DNA of 64,000 bases from Liopterus haemorrhoidalis (lineage: Eukaryota > Arthropoda > Insecta > Coleoptera > Dytiscidae): assembly GCA_963971575.1 (NCBI GenBank), contig OZ020611.1, forward strand, positions 242,134,654-242,198,653. Reading direction: 5' to 3'. The position numbers were made by a program, and so were the translations under genes. Shown piece after piece: positions 41,501 through 52,647 of the stretch; the stretch's first letter is position 1; each line of letters opens with the position of its first letter. The notes beneath the pieces are model-generated. The model was not told the origin of the DNA. It saw nothing but the letters and a program-made list of their open reading frames with translations, and ran no database searches.

Positions 41501-42696
41501 TAATTATTAAATTTGATTTATTACGCTATTTCTACCCTGGAATAACACTGTTGTGATCGTCATTATCAATCTCATCAATTGTTTCTTCAAATAATACACC
41601 ATAAAATGTACTGCGATATTTTGAAACACGGCGGAAGTATAAGTGAAGTTTTGTAGCTTTCAGAGGATTATAATTTTAAGTTCTGTGTCTCAACAAAAAC
41701 CAAAACTGCTCTCCAATACTCCATTTACTTCCTTTCTATACAATTATTTGTCTTGTGTTTTATTCATTTTTTTAAAAATAACATGACATTTACTTAAATA
41801 GGGTCAGCCATTTTTGCAAACTTAATACTAGCGTTAACTTTTAAAGCCACCGTTTCGGTAGGCGCGTATTGTAGAACGTTAACTGACTATTTTAACGCCG
41901 CCGCGCTATAATATTAACACATATATGTTTACCGAATAGCATTTAGGTTAAAAATGGTATTAAAAAAATTAACGTCAGTTTCTGACGCTAAGATTTTAAC
42001 ATCATGCTTAGAGAATAGACCCGTATTTCAGTTATTGGTAAAACGATTTAAGTACGCTTGGATCATTTCACTGCAAGATCCTAAGAACAATACTGATAGA
42101 TACCCATTCAGATGGAGAGAGATTCGCTGTATTACTTATCTTAAATCTAAAAAAATTTCCTAGAGCAATTAACTTTGAAGCTAATTTTCTCGAAACTTTA
42201 AATTATGTGCTTAAATCCTTTTACTTCTAGCCCCTTCAATTATTATTATTATTATTTTTTTTTTTATTTGGAATCATGTTGAAAATTCTTAGGCACTTCG
42301 TTAATACGAGGGCTACCTTTTAAGTTTTCTTATTCTTAGTTTAGAAAACTAAGAATAAAGATTTTGGAGCAAACTCTTTTCTTAAATTCCTACCATAATA
42401 TACGCTAGCAGTCTGGTTTGTATCAGGTCGTCAAGGATGAAATTTGTAGTTAATAATATTGCGAACTTCAACAGCTTATTATTTGACATTGGCTTAATAT
42501 TTTAAGGAACACTTGGTTATGCACATATGAAGGCCTTATAAATGGTTATATTCTTACGTTTTCCTTCGTATCTAAAGCGCTTATACTGGTCATATTTGGT
42601 TTCTTTGCATTCCTCATTTTCTATCTTTCTTCCGCAGCCCTTGCAGTCTTTGGTGATGCAGTAGTTTTCACTGCATTTCGGATCGTCCGCACCCAT
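38432..42696 (-). CDS. Twin-CX9C (CHCH-type) small protein, three exons, 156 aa
   Basis: Minus-strand exons 42558-42696, 39937-40121 and 38432-38578 join to 471 nt with matching phases (1, then 0) and GT..AG introns. The protein starts MGADDPKCSENYCITKDCKG, has a charged middle (WIQDEEWENKLK, ISEECLDFVEDDLNNLM) and ends with a twin CX9C motif: Cys102-X9-Cys112 and Cys125-X9-Cys135, then a basic tail KKQCIKKK. Such helical hairpins are oxidised by the Mia40 relay in the mitochondrial intermembrane space. The C-terminus resembles MICOS MIC19/MIC25 in layout, but the N-terminus does not, so I give no name. The first exon is only 46 codons. Introns contain MITEs and a mariner relic. Confidence 0.65.
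38592..38950 (+). repeat. Interspersed repeat with 5' hairpin motif, uninterrupted copy
   Basis: Begins AAGTGTGAATTTTCATACAT, TTCAGGGTTTTGTTGGTATT and continues through TTTGAGTACTAAGGACTTTC. It is the counterpart of 35041-36110 and lies in intron 2 of the twin-CX9C gene. Confidence 0.65.
39290..39665. repeat. Inverted-repeat element in intron 2 of the twin-CX9C gene
   Basis: GTTCACTTTTGTAAGAACA (39371) has its complement TGTTCTTACAAAAGTGAAC at 39640, and CACCAAAGTAACCAGAT (39334) pairs with ATCTGGTTATTTTGGTTAC (39396). It appears to be an old MITE with rearranged arms; boundaries are uncertain. Confidence 0.4.
39937..40121 (-). CDS. Twin-CX9C gene, exon 2
   Basis: Acceptor TTAATTTGCAG; starts CACCCCTAGCC in phase 1; ends AGT before donor GTAGGTATAG. 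It encodes PPLARRIWIQDEEWENKLKC to EYACRAEMQS. Other GT positions nearby would break the phase with exon 3. Confidence 0.7.
40630..42000. mobile_element. TIR element in intron 1 of the twin-CX9C gene, with nested MITE
   Basis: TTAAAATTAGCGTCAGGTTA ... AAAATGCTATTCTGT at the left is the inverted partner of GAATAGCATTTAGGTTAAAA ... GACGCTAAGATTTTAAC at the right, with about 75-bp imperfect arms. Family A copy 41011-41410 is inside it. The frame at 41954-42163 falls within the right arm and is not a gene. Confidence 0.65.
41011..41410. mobile_element. TA-flanked MITE, family A copy 2
   Basis: Inverted copy of 32092-32498. It starts CAGTCAAACGCTTAGGCGGA and ends GAGTTTGAAACAGACTG, with TA at 41009-41010 and 41411-41412. 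Confidence 0.9.
42307..42500 (-). pseudogene. mariner terminal relic
   Basis: TACGAGGGCTACCTTTTAAG is the mariner end seen at 10048, followed by a rearranged ACTAAGAATAAAGATTTTGG-AGCAAACT stretch and GCGAACTTCAACAGCTT. Only about 200 bp remain. It lies in intron 1 of the twin-CX9C gene. Confidence 0.7.
42558..42696 (-). CDS. Twin-CX9C gene, exon 1
   Basis: ATG at 42694-42696; 46 codons plus one base, ending GGAAAAC before donor GTAAGAAT. It encodes five cysteines in the first 30 residues and YDQYKRFRYEGK at the end. Codon usage is markedly less AT-rich than the surroundings, which supports it being coding. Confidence 0.65.
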
Positions 42697-43012
42697 TTGA
42701 TAATTGGGTTTGGACCTTACAATTTTATTAATATAATTTCCATTTACTTAAGATTTTGATATGTGTGTCAAAAAAGAAAAACTGTCAATGTGAACAAATA
42801 AAAAACGTTTGATTTAAAACAGTTGCCGAGGAAACTAGCATAATCATCAATAGACAGACAATCATTGAGAGTTCTTCAAATCAAGAACTTTTTATCAGTT
42901 CTTTATTTTCAATGTATTTAAATCTTTTACAGCTCACATATTCTAGGATTTGACTTCAAATACGGATGCGCAATGGTTTTTGCCTGAATAAGAAAAGGCC
43001 GTTTCTGCCTCG

Positions 43013-43755
43013 CAGTGTCACAGCCAGGTTTTTGGGGAGGGCCGAATCAAATTTCGAGGGCACGTTGGCCGCATACGGCACTCAACCTCATTTTTTGTGG
43101 CCCCTGAAGCGGCAATCAAAATCATTTGAACTTATTTAGGGGAAAAATATATTTAAAAATGTAAAATATACTCTCTTCCCCTTTTCTGTTTATAAAAAAA
43201 TGTTAAGACACCCTTCGGGATATTTAAAGTTCCGTCACTGCTTATCATTTTGTATGTAAAATAGACTGCGACTCAAATCAGTTCGACACCCCTGCTATTG
43301 GATATTGATGTTTATATCAAATAATAATTCCATTATTTGTTGATAAAAAAATGTAATTGTTAATCCATGTATCAAAAACTTTCACTTGATTTTTGTTCGA
43401 TAAATACATATTTATATATATTTTTCGCGGGGTATATTTTTGAAGTCTCAATATTTCTCTTACTTATGTTCAGTTCTCTAAATCAGCCGCTTGGCCACAA
43501 TTTGTACCGAACGAACAGACTCATGTGACAGAATAAGGATTTCTTGATTATACCTACGAAAACCTAAAAATAACATGTAAATATGCATTTTCTGTTAATT
43601 TAAACACTAATCATAATAAAATATAGCTTATTATTATTGTAAAATACATAATTTATTTTGCTGTACGATTATTTTATTAATTTGTTAAATTTTCATTTCA
43701 TTGGACCTTCAAAGGAGGCTTGTCCCCCCCCCCCCCTCCTCTGAATACGCCACTG
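43013..43755. mobile_element. Possible hAT element
   Basis: CAGTGTCACAGCCAGGTTTT at the left and TCTGAATACGCCACTG at the right resemble CAGTGGCGTAGCCAGG-type hAT ends in inverted orientation. No 8-bp duplication was found. It includes an inverted fragment of the R repeat (43430-43575) and a poly-C run (43726-43737). Confidence 0.35.
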
Positions 43756-44830
43756 TTGTTCAGTACAACTTATATCAGTCCTTTTTGTGTTTAAAACATC
43801 ATAATTTCAAAAATACCTAAGAGGATATTGATATTCACATTTATCTACAAAATAAAACCAAATACCGATTTTAAGAGCGCGATTGTCTCCAAAACTACTC
43901 TCTTTATTATACAGAGCGATCAAGAAATCTTGTCCGTTATGAAATACTTGACAGAAACATTTAGTTATCAAACTTATTTCCAAGGACATGTACACATAGG
44001 CGTACATTCTATTTTTATTACCTTATACGAATTGATTATTAAATGAACACTATTTTTCTCTACACGCCAATGAGTTGACAACAGGTATTAAGTTAGGAAC
44101 ACATATTTTCGTTGTTTCTCGGGTGAGTTCGGACAAACGAAGTAATCTGATTGGTTCTTTGTTAAATTGGGATTTTCAGTTGAGGATTAGATCACAGTTT
44201 TGATATTTTTAAACTCATTTTTTACTGTTATGTAACTGACAAGAAATTATGATCGCAAGGTATTTCTACTATTTCTACTCTATTTCACGTTTGAGGTGTC
44301 ATTTTAAAATTACATTCTGAAGGTTATGCCGAAGTCAGATCTCCACTTTATCTTATCTGAATTGAGTAATTAGTTGTTTAAAACAGTTTTTACATTTGAC
44401 TGGGCGAATGTTTTAGTCGATGTGTCAGGGGGGAAAAGGATCAACCCCTTCATATAATTCGTTGGAGCATATTTGGAAAGTGATTTTGTTCAAGTGTATT
44501 TTCACTTGAACAATAATTACATATGTCGCTTTATTAAGAGTAGGCAATCTTATAAAAATGTTTATACGAAAAATAAAAAATGCCAATATTGTTTACAATG
44601 AAGTAATTTAAAAATTAACTACTGTTGTGGTTAACAAATTTTATCTTCAACTCCCCGAGCAGCGCCGTGTAATCTGCTGGTCGTGGAAGGGGCCCAGGGG
44701 CCAGGGGCCTTGGCTGCGCCACTGCTGCCGCGACACTCGTGGGTTAGATATAAGCCAATATACAATATACAAGTAATAACAAAAAAAAAAATCAAGGTCT
44801 TCGCTTCCAAAATACAAAAGATGAATAACA
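43756..44830. other. Intergenic, nothing recognised
   Basis: 44641-44745 is a GC-rich patch (GGGGCCCAGGGGCCAGGGGC) that looks like a decayed transposon end. No gene is supported. Confidence 0.35.
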
Positions 44831-45789
44831 AAATTGATGTGAAGTGTGAATTTTCACACATTTCAGGGTTTTGCAGGTATTTAATAACTGAATGATGATT
44901 ATTTGGGATGCCAAAACAAATTTTATGTCAAAATATTTTTTTATGAATTTTAATTCGAATGCCTAATACCATTATTTAAGTTTCTAAATATGTGCAGTAT
45001 TTTTTTTACATAGCAAGGTTCATTAAGATTTTGAAAATTGCGCCTACAGCTTCTATTGGTTGCTTAAATCATTAGCCCCGCCCTCTGATTTCGTATACAT
45101 CAAACAGAATTAAATTACAATTTCTACACTTCCCACTAGTTATTAAATTTACGCTTTTAAAAATTAAATGCAACATTTACCAAAAATTTTGATAAAAGAA
45201 TTTAAACAAAAGAAAACTGCAAAAAACTCGAACTTCGAACTCTAGTTTGCAAGTTACCTGTTTGAAAAATTAGAAAACCAATGACTAAACGCACATCGCT
45301 ATGAGCGTTGACGTATCAACTTGGTTACATAGCGAATTAAATATTTAACATATTTTGGTTAAAAACACAAAAAATGCATTATTTTCCGAAAACATAATCT
45401 GATCAAAAATTCCTGTTGTACTATTCCGGTTCACACCTATATACATTACTTAGAATTTTTTCAGATTTTTAGTTTAAACCATCTGGGCTACAGGGTGTGG
45501 GACAAAAATTTTTTTGCACAATTTTGACAAAAATCGCATCAAAATAATTTATTTTGCAAAAATTAAATTTTGATCGTTAATCCACGTACTAAGGGCTTTC
45601 ATTTGATACCCTAATCAGAATTAAAAAAAAAATATTTTTTTTTTCGTTGAGCACATATTTGTTTATATTTTTTGGGGGATATGTTTTTTAGATGTTTTAG
45701 TATTTTTCCTATGTGCAGGTCAAAAAGTTGTACAATCATGCCAAATTTTAACTCTCTAGGTTTAGCCGTTTGGCTACAATTTTTACCGA

Positions 45790-45823
<34 letters not shown>

Positions 45824-45870
45824 GACAAAATGACGGTATAAGGGTTTTTTGGTCATACCTACAAAACCCT
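44831..45870 (-). repeat. ~1-kb 'AGGGTTTTGTAGG' repeat, copy R4 (full length)
   Basis: The inverted copy runs from AAATTGATGTGAAGTGTGAA to ACCTACAAAACCCT. It carries a (CAGA)n tract at 45790-45823 where copies on the other strand have (GTCT)n. The outermost ends (CAGGGTTTTGCAGGTAT and ATACCTACAAAACCCT) are inverted relative to each other. Confidence 0.85.
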
Positions 45871-46307
45871 AAAAAAGCTCATGGGCTCTAAAACTTATGA
45901 GTGTTCCTTAAAAACACGTGTTTGGAGGGGTTGAGTGCTTGGAGAGGTCAAACTCCTGAGCCTTGGGGTAAATTTGCAATTCATATTAATTAAAAAATAA
46001 AAATAATAATAAAATTATATATTTAAAAGACTTAGTAAAGAAATTTAGTTGTAATAATATCGTATACATAATTGTAAACACGAACCGCAGATATGCCTCG
46101 AATATAAATTTGTCAGTAGACTAGTTTTTTTTGCGAATAAACTCTACCCTTAATGCAAATGTGATGCGTCTGCTATCACTGCTGAGAATTATCTTAATGC
46201 ACTGCTAAACGCTATATTATTTACTACACGTCCAGGCCCGGACTAAGCTGGTTTCCTAGTAACGTTTGACTCGATCGTAGCAAGAGTTGGTCAGTACTAT
46301 TAATGAG
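45871..46307. other. Intergenic, nothing recognised
   Basis: No supported feature; AT-rich. Confidence 0.35.
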
Positions 46308-47466
46308 AGGATAAATCTGACGCTCGATTGACACATGTGCGCATGCTTCAAAATGATCTTGAGCGGAGATTAAAAATATAATATTCTGATTTATTGTGGA
46401 TATATTTAAGATTATCATTAATACATCAATAATAAGACAATAATAATTATCAATTTATTATTTATTTATTTATTTAATAGAACAGCACGTAGCTAATATG
46501 AACAATAATACAAAACAAGAAAAAACAAAAGGAACAAATATCACAGTGTTGTCGATAGTCATAAAATTATTGTTAAGCAACAAATAATTCATTCTTAAAT
46601 TATAATTTGCTTAAATAAATACAAAGGAGATAAAATGAATGAAATTACACGTGTGTGTGTGTGTGTGTGTGTGTTACTACTCACACAGTTAAGACAAAAA
46701 AAAGTTACTTCTGTATTTTTTCAATAATATTTTCTTCCTCTTGCGTTGTCGGTTTTTTAAAATATGCGACTTCTTAATTTTTTTCCTGGTACTAAATATG
46801 GAAATTTGTTTATTAATTTTTTTATTACTTGGTTCAAATTTTGTCGTATCTAGTTGGTGTTTCAGTTTTTTATTTTCTTTGTTAATTTCTAAACATTTTC
46901 TATCAGTATAAGCCCAAAGATTGGGCTTCTCATAATAATTTGTGAAAAAGTATTCACCAAATAGTTTCATGTCATTGTCCGAAAGTAAAAAACTATTGCT
47001 TTTGGTAACATTTCTATAAATTTTGATTCTTCAAGGGTTATTTCTAAAGTTTTTAAAGTTTGGTGCCCATCACTGCACACTATGCATTGTAAAACACTTC
47101 ATTTATATCGGACATAAAAACATTGCAATTTATTAAACCGATTTTTTTGAAAATTTTACGAAGAAAAAAAATCATTAACAGTAGTGTCCTGCCTGTTTGT
47201 AATCATACATGATGCAGGAAACCTCTCGCCATTACCATTAAAGTTTATCTTATGAATACTTTTTAAATGGACATTTAAATTATATTGTTTTGAAAATATT
47301 TTATTGCAAATTAATCACATCACAGACATTTTCAATTTATTTAAAAATGTGTGCGCTGCATATAAGTACATGTAAACACAACAGTGGTTTCCTGGTTTCA
47401 TCCTCGTCTCCCGCTACACTGGAACGCATGCGTATATGTGTCAATCGAGCGTCAGATTTATCCTAA
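46308..47466 (-). mobile_element. Inverted-repeat-bounded element with zinc-finger-like remnants
   Basis: GATAAATCTGACGCTCGATT (46311) and its complement near 47465 bound about 1.16 kb. On the minus strand, short stretches read NLNVHLKSIHKINF (C2H2-finger-like histidine spacing) and, further on, a basic 93-codon frame (46689-46970, RKRKKILLKKYRSN). The whole may be a decayed transposon with a zinc-finger protein. Weak. Confidence 0.4.
46651..46674. repeat. (GT)n microsatellite
   Basis: Twelve GT dinucleotides. Confidence 0.97.
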
Positions 47467-47469
47467 GTT

Positions 47470-48605
47470 TTTACAAAAACTAAGAAAGAAAATATTTTTT
47501 TGGAACAAACTGTTTTATTGCTTTTTAAAATATTCACCTTTAAGATTTATACACTTTGCATGCGTTCAAACCAATTCTCGAAACATTTTTTCCACTCTGA
47601 AGTTGGTATCTCAAAAATATGGTTTTCGAAGACTTGAACACTTCTTGAGGTGATGAAAATCGCTGTCCACGCATTTTTTGTTTGACATTAGGGAACAAAA
47701 AAAAGTCGGGGATAAATATTATATTTTGTATTTTTTTAAAAATATTTGCTAACATGTAAATAAGTATAAAAATTGTTTTATTATATTTAAATGAACATAC
47801 ATCGTCGCACATAAGTTGCTTGCAACTTAAGCGATGTATTGTAAGTTTATTTGTTATCCTTTTGTATTTAAATTTATTTACATGTATGGAATTATTTGCA
47901 AATAAATTATTATTATTATTATATTATTATTAAATCAGGTGAATACGGACAATGAGACATTCAATGTTTTTCTCCTTTAAATAATCAATTGTTTGAGGTG
48001 CTGTGTGGGAGCTTGCATTGTTATGATAAAGAATGATGCGACGTTTTTGGTTGTTTTTCCTGATTTTTTAAAATTGTTGTCTACCATTCAGCATTAACTG
48101 GTTTCCGATCCTCTACAGGAATGGTTGCGACATGTCCAGTACAATCGAAGGAACGAGCAATCATTTTCTTGGAAGTGCTTCGTGAACGAACAACTTTTGT
48201 GGGTTTTGGATCATCTTGGAAGACCCAGACAGTGGATTGTTGCTTAGTTTCCGATACATATGAATAAATCCAAGCTTCGTCACCAATAATGATGTTGTAT
48301 ACGGATTTTGCAGTGCCTAGGTTATTTTTTAGCATTCCCTTACACCAATCAACACGAGCCTTTTTTTGACCTTTGGTAAAATGATGCGGAATCCATCGGG
48401 AACAGATCTTTTTCACAGCTAAATGTTCATGCAAAATCGAATGTATTGCAGTCTGCGATATGCCAAAGGATGCCTCTATCTCACAGTAAGTCACATGCTG
48501 ATCTTCTTCAATCATTTTGATCACAACCGACCATTCGACCAGTCGACCTTCACGAGATTCTTCACAGACGGACGCACGACCACCACGAAATTTGGCAATG
48601 TAGTC
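47470..48605 (-). pseudogene. mariner copy with nested insertion
   Basis: The left edge (TTTTTACAAAAACTAAGAAA) has lost the outer terminal repeat. On the minus strand 48081-48524 is open for 147 codons: [41 protein letters not shown] (first catalytic Asp), [32 protein letters not shown]. The C-terminal third is separated by the insertion 47717-47934 and by indels. Confidence 0.9.
47717..47934 (+). mobile_element. LINE 3'-end insertion in mariner, (ATT)n tail
   Basis: It breaks the mariner phrase GGGGATAAATCAGGTGAATA, which is intact in other copies. The insertion ends in AATAAATTATTATTATTATT, a tail typical of CR1/Jockey-type LINEs. TAAAT at both edges could be the target duplication. Confidence 0.7.
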
Positions 48606-48659
48606 CTACCCTGTACAGGCGCGAGTTACCTTTTTTAGAATCCACATATGTAAAGGCAA

Positions 48660-49138
48660 TGGCCAATGTATAATATTACCATTTAGCCGAGTGTTACGAG
48701 ATGAAGGTAGTTAAAATATGTCCGTATTGTTATCTGTTCTCCGCTAACCTCTGCCAGCACTTGACCTTTCGAAAGGTCACTAATTTCGGACAGGTTCTTC
48801 AATGATGCCGCAATATTTGAATACATCTGTTCACACATAAAACAACATTACTACGAAATAGATAATGACATTTATATCTAATGTTATACTGAGAGTTATA
48901 TTAGGAAATACATGTTTTCTATTATTGGAGATAGTAGAATTAATAGGCCTACAACAAAGTATACCTCAACCAGACACCCGTGGTGGATGGGAAAAGGTCT
49001 ACGCAGAGAGAGAAAGCGAAAGAGAAAAACATGGAATGCGAAAATAAATGCGCCTCTACTACTACTTTTCTTTTAGTCCAACGTGCATCCAAATTTTGTA
49101 CGCCACGGCTCGTTAGTTGAGTTATATATCAGCGTTGC
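48660..49138. other. Intergenic, nothing recognised
   Basis: No supported gene or paired repeat. Confidence 0.35.
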
Positions 49139-49139
49139 C

Positions 49140-49425
49140 AGATTATTATTTTACCAAATCAGGATTTTTACCAAATAAATTTGAAAAAATTGGGATTAAA
49201 GCGCAAAAAGCGGGACAACCTAATAAAAAGTACAGTTACATATTTCTAAATGTTTATTTATCTTAAAGCAATCAAAATCTGATATTAAACAAAAGATTTA
49301 GTCTAAATACTGATACTAAACAATATTTTTTTCAGAAACTCGCCTATTTGTATTTCGCGCGGGACAATCTATTCTTGTTCATAAAGCGGGACGTCCCGTC
49401 AAAAATCGGAACGTTTGGCAACGCT
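49140..49425. mobile_element. hAT-type MITE (CAGCGTTGCCA ends)
   Basis: CAGCGTTGCCAGA at the left and TTTGGCAACGCTG at the right are inverted ends of a 286-bp non-coding element. It contains GCGGGACAACC and GCGGGACGTCCCG blocks. Flanks do not give a clear 8-bp duplication. Confidence 0.8.
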
Positions 49426-49429
49426 GAGT

Positions 49430-50028
49430 ACTACACAATGGTGAACCAAAATAGTATGCTCTGAAATTTTGATACAATGAATATGTTTTCAACATAGCTT
49501 TAAATTTTGAAATAAGAATTTTGTAATATACTTTTTTGAATGACTATAATATTTTATGAAGCAACTTGTTGTCTTCTTATTAGATTATTTTAGCTAGAAA
49601 TACCTGTCTGATCTTTTGTTAACATTTATTTTTAGTTACATAATTTTAGTTATCAATAAGTAATATATTATTATACGGATATTATTACAAAGAAAGATAT
49701 AATTACTGTTTTTTGTTGGCGAATAAAAAAGTTGATGTGAAGTGTAAATTTTGCACATATTTCAGTATTCTAATAGGATAGTTTTAAATGTTAAAAAAAT
49801 ATATTTTATATTCGCCGTAATCTTCTAAATCAATCGACGCAAATATGTGTATTGTCGGGCTATCTTAAGCTGGCCGATGGCACAGTACACTGCGCAGAGT
49901 GCGCCAATATGATGAGAGAGTGAAACATAAGTTGTGCCACTGGAGTACAGTCGAAAAAAACTTGTTTAGTACATTATATAGGCACGAGTGTTTCCCAATT
50001 TGTTCTGAAAATTCATTTTTGTGTAACT
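49430..50028. other. Intergenic, nothing recognised
   Basis: At 49732-49765 there is a decayed copy of the hairpin motif (GATGTGAAGTGTAAATTTTG). Confidence 0.35.
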
Positions 50029-50036
50029 GCTACACG

Positions 50037-50310
50037 CAGAGCCGCAGTAAGAGGGGCGGAGGGAGCGACGGCCCTGGGCACACTAAGGAAAAGGGCGCCA
50101 TTGCGAAGGGGAGGACCTTTTTTTATTTGCTCGTCATTTGGATTTTGAGAGGTGAGGACCATTTTTTTCTCATCACAGATTTTAGGAGGTGAAGATCTTT
50201 TTTTTTGCTCATCACATGGATTTTGAGAGGTGAGAACCATTTTTTATTTGACATGGGGCGCCCAAAACACGGCTCTGCCCCTAGCGTAAGTTTTCCTTAC
50301 TGCGGCTCTG
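50037..50310. mobile_element. hAT-type MITE, exact 8-bp duplication GCTACACG
   Basis: GCTACACG at 50029-50036 is repeated at 50311-50318. Ends CAGAGCCGCAGTAAG and CTTACTGCGGCTCTG are perfect inverted repeats. The interior has three inverted copies of the ~44-bp module (GGATTTTGAGAGGTGAGGAC). Confidence 0.96.
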
Positions 50311-50834
50311 GCTACACGAATATAAACAACACCCCTGAATTTTTCCCTACTGCGCAACCGGCCAGTTTAAGTTAACCAGACAGTACGACGTGGAAAATTT
50401 TAGCTAAAAGCTAAAGCTGTTTTATTGCTTTTCACAAAATTATTGCCCTTACGATTTATACACTTTTGCATGCGTTCAAACCAATTCTCGAAATATTTTT
50501 CCACTCTGAAGTTGGTATGTCAAAAACATGGTTTTCGATGGCTTCAACAGCTTCTTGAGGTGATGAAAATCCCTGTCCCCGATTTATTGTTTGACATTGG
50601 GGAACAAAAAAAAGTCATTAGGGGATAAATCAGGTGAATACGGGCAATGAGACATTAATTCAATGTTTTTTTCCTTCACATAATCAATTGTTTGACGTGC
50701 TGTGTGGGAGCTTACATTGTCATGATGAAGAATGATGCGACGTTTTTGGTTGTTTTTCCTCATTTTGTCGATGACTTCTGGTAAACAAATTGTTGTATAC
50801 CATTCAACATTAACTGTTTTCCGATCCTCTAAAG

Positions 50835-51411
50835 CAGCGGTTCTTAAACTATGGTCCGCGTAGCCATTACAGGGGGTCCGCGAAACAATTTTGACATCAC
50901 CCAACTGTTCGCTTTTCCTCAAATAACTCAATTAATAAAAATTGTACATGGTCAGGACTTTTTGTATTTGTTGTTGCCTAAATAATTATTGACATAACTA
51001 AACAATAATTAGGAAAAATTTAATTATTTTTATTCAACTGCAAATTGTTTACAGAAAACATATTATAATAAGATCTATTTTGACCAATATTTGACCAAGA
51101 AATGTTTGTATGAGTTTAACGTATTATAATTTGTAACTTTTCTAATTCTTTTTACTACTCTTTTTATTCATTTATGTTTTTTATTCGTAGTGGTAATAAA
51201 AATATTCATCTCTATAAATGCTCAAGACCATTTATTAAAATAACCAGCGATACATTTTTACTAATATTTATTATAACGTAGTGGCTATGAGATTACTGAG
51301 CCAGAAATTAAGTATCAAAAACGACGTAAAATGCCTAGGATTGGGATGGTGTCCGCAAAAAAAAATGTTGTTCAAGAGGGGGTCCTCGGACTACATAAGT
51401 TTAAGAACCTG
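50835..51411. mobile_element. Non-autonomous hAT, 577 bp, exact 8-bp duplication CTCTAAAG
   Basis: CTCTAAAG at 50827-50834 and 51412-51419. The paralogous mariner at 13876-13905 has the uninterrupted CGATCCTCTAAAGGAATGG, so the empty site is visible. Ends CAGCGGTTCTTAAACT and AGTTTAAGAACCTG. Sister copy at 16729-17296. Confidence 0.98.
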
Positions 51412-51879
51412 CTCTAAAGGAATGGTTACGACATGTCCAGTACAACCGAAGAAACAAGCGATCATTTTTTTGGAAGTGCTCGTGAACGAACAACTTTTGT
51501 GGGTTTCGGTTCATCTTGGAAGACCCAAACAGTGGATTGTTGCTTAGTTTCCGGTTCATATGAATAAATCCAAGTTTCGTCACCTGTAACGATGCTGTAT
51601 ACGGATTTTGCAGTGGCTATGTTGAATTTATTTAGCATTCCCTTACACCAATCAACACGAGCCTTTTTTGCGCTTCGGTAAATGCGGAATTCATCGGGAA
51701 CAGATCTTTTTCACAGCTAAATGTTCATGCAAAATCGAATGCATTGCAGTCTGCGATATGCCAAAGGATGCCTCTATCTCACGACAAGTCACATGTCGAT
51801 ATTCTTCAATCATTTTGCGCACAGCATCGATGTTTTTCAACCGTTTTTAGTCGACATTTATAAGCTGCCAGTGATTTGA

Positions 51880-52542
51880 TAAGGTGACCATTCGTACTGG
51901 TTTTACCAGTACTGTACTGTTTTTTGGTCATTGGTCCTGGTTAGTCGTGAAATATAACCAGTACAGTTTAGGGACACAAAATCAAAAGTTATTAATTTTT
52001 CAAAAGATCGAGTAATCGTTCCATCTTTCAGTACGCGCGTAAATTTAAACACAAAACACGGCTCAGCAGTGTAGCGGCCTTTTCAAAATTACTTTCTTAA
52101 TCTACAATATCAATAAAAGAAGTACATTTTATTTTTTCACTTAAATGCAAAAAAAACTAAGCTTACTCTGCAATATTTTTTTAATATATATTCTACGATA
52201 GCCACTTTTCTTCATGCTGACTGAGCAGGCGCGCTCCTAGAAACATTAACTGAGAGGGGGGTCTATTTCTAAAAAATATCCGATAAATAATATAAAATTT
52301 ATTATTGCCTCTTTACGGGAAGGGGTGGTCTTATATGTTAATTACATTTTGACTATGATTTGTTTTTTATCAACAAAAGAGATGATTTTATTTCCAGTAG
52401 CTTAGTGTTTATTAAGTATGATTTTTTAGTTCCTGGGGGGGGGGGGGTTCAAAACCCAAGGACCCCTCTCCTATTGCACTCGCCTGTACTTGGGCTATTT
52501 TAAATGTCCTGGTTTTATATTTGACAAAAAATGGTCACCTTA
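51880..52542. mobile_element. TIR element, TAAGGTGACC ends, 7-bp duplication GATTTGA
   Basis: GATTTGA at 51873-51879 and 52543-52549. The inverted ends are TAAGGTGACCAT and ATGGTCACCTTA. The intact mariner at 11240 gives the empty site. A related element with TAGGGTGACCATT ends is at 58017-58263. No coding region; a GGGGGGGGGGG run lies at 52437-52447. Confidence 0.92.
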
Positions 52543-52647
52543 GATTTGACAATAACAAATGTCAAATTTTAGGAATATAGTAATGACACATTTCAATATT
52601 GCCATCTAGTGGTCGTTTGTAAAAACATAAAATGTAACCCTCGTATT

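Larger units (their letters stand above)
50417..52647 (-). pseudogene. mariner copy broken by two later transposons
   Basis: Mariner sequence runs 50417-50834, 51412-51879 and 52543-52647. It ends with the right terminal repeat AACATAAAATGTAACCCTCG before TA. The left terminal repeat is lost. On the minus strand, RRIILHHDN (second catalytic Asp region), [20 protein letters not shown] and DFFLF are readable. The two gaps are the hAT 50835-51411 and the MITE 51880-52542. Confidence 0.93.

Noticed and set aside
48621..48642. A mariner right end (GCGAGTTACCTTTTTTAG)
   Set aside because: It is in the orientation of a left end and lacks a partner, so it was not used to set the boundary of the 47470 copy.
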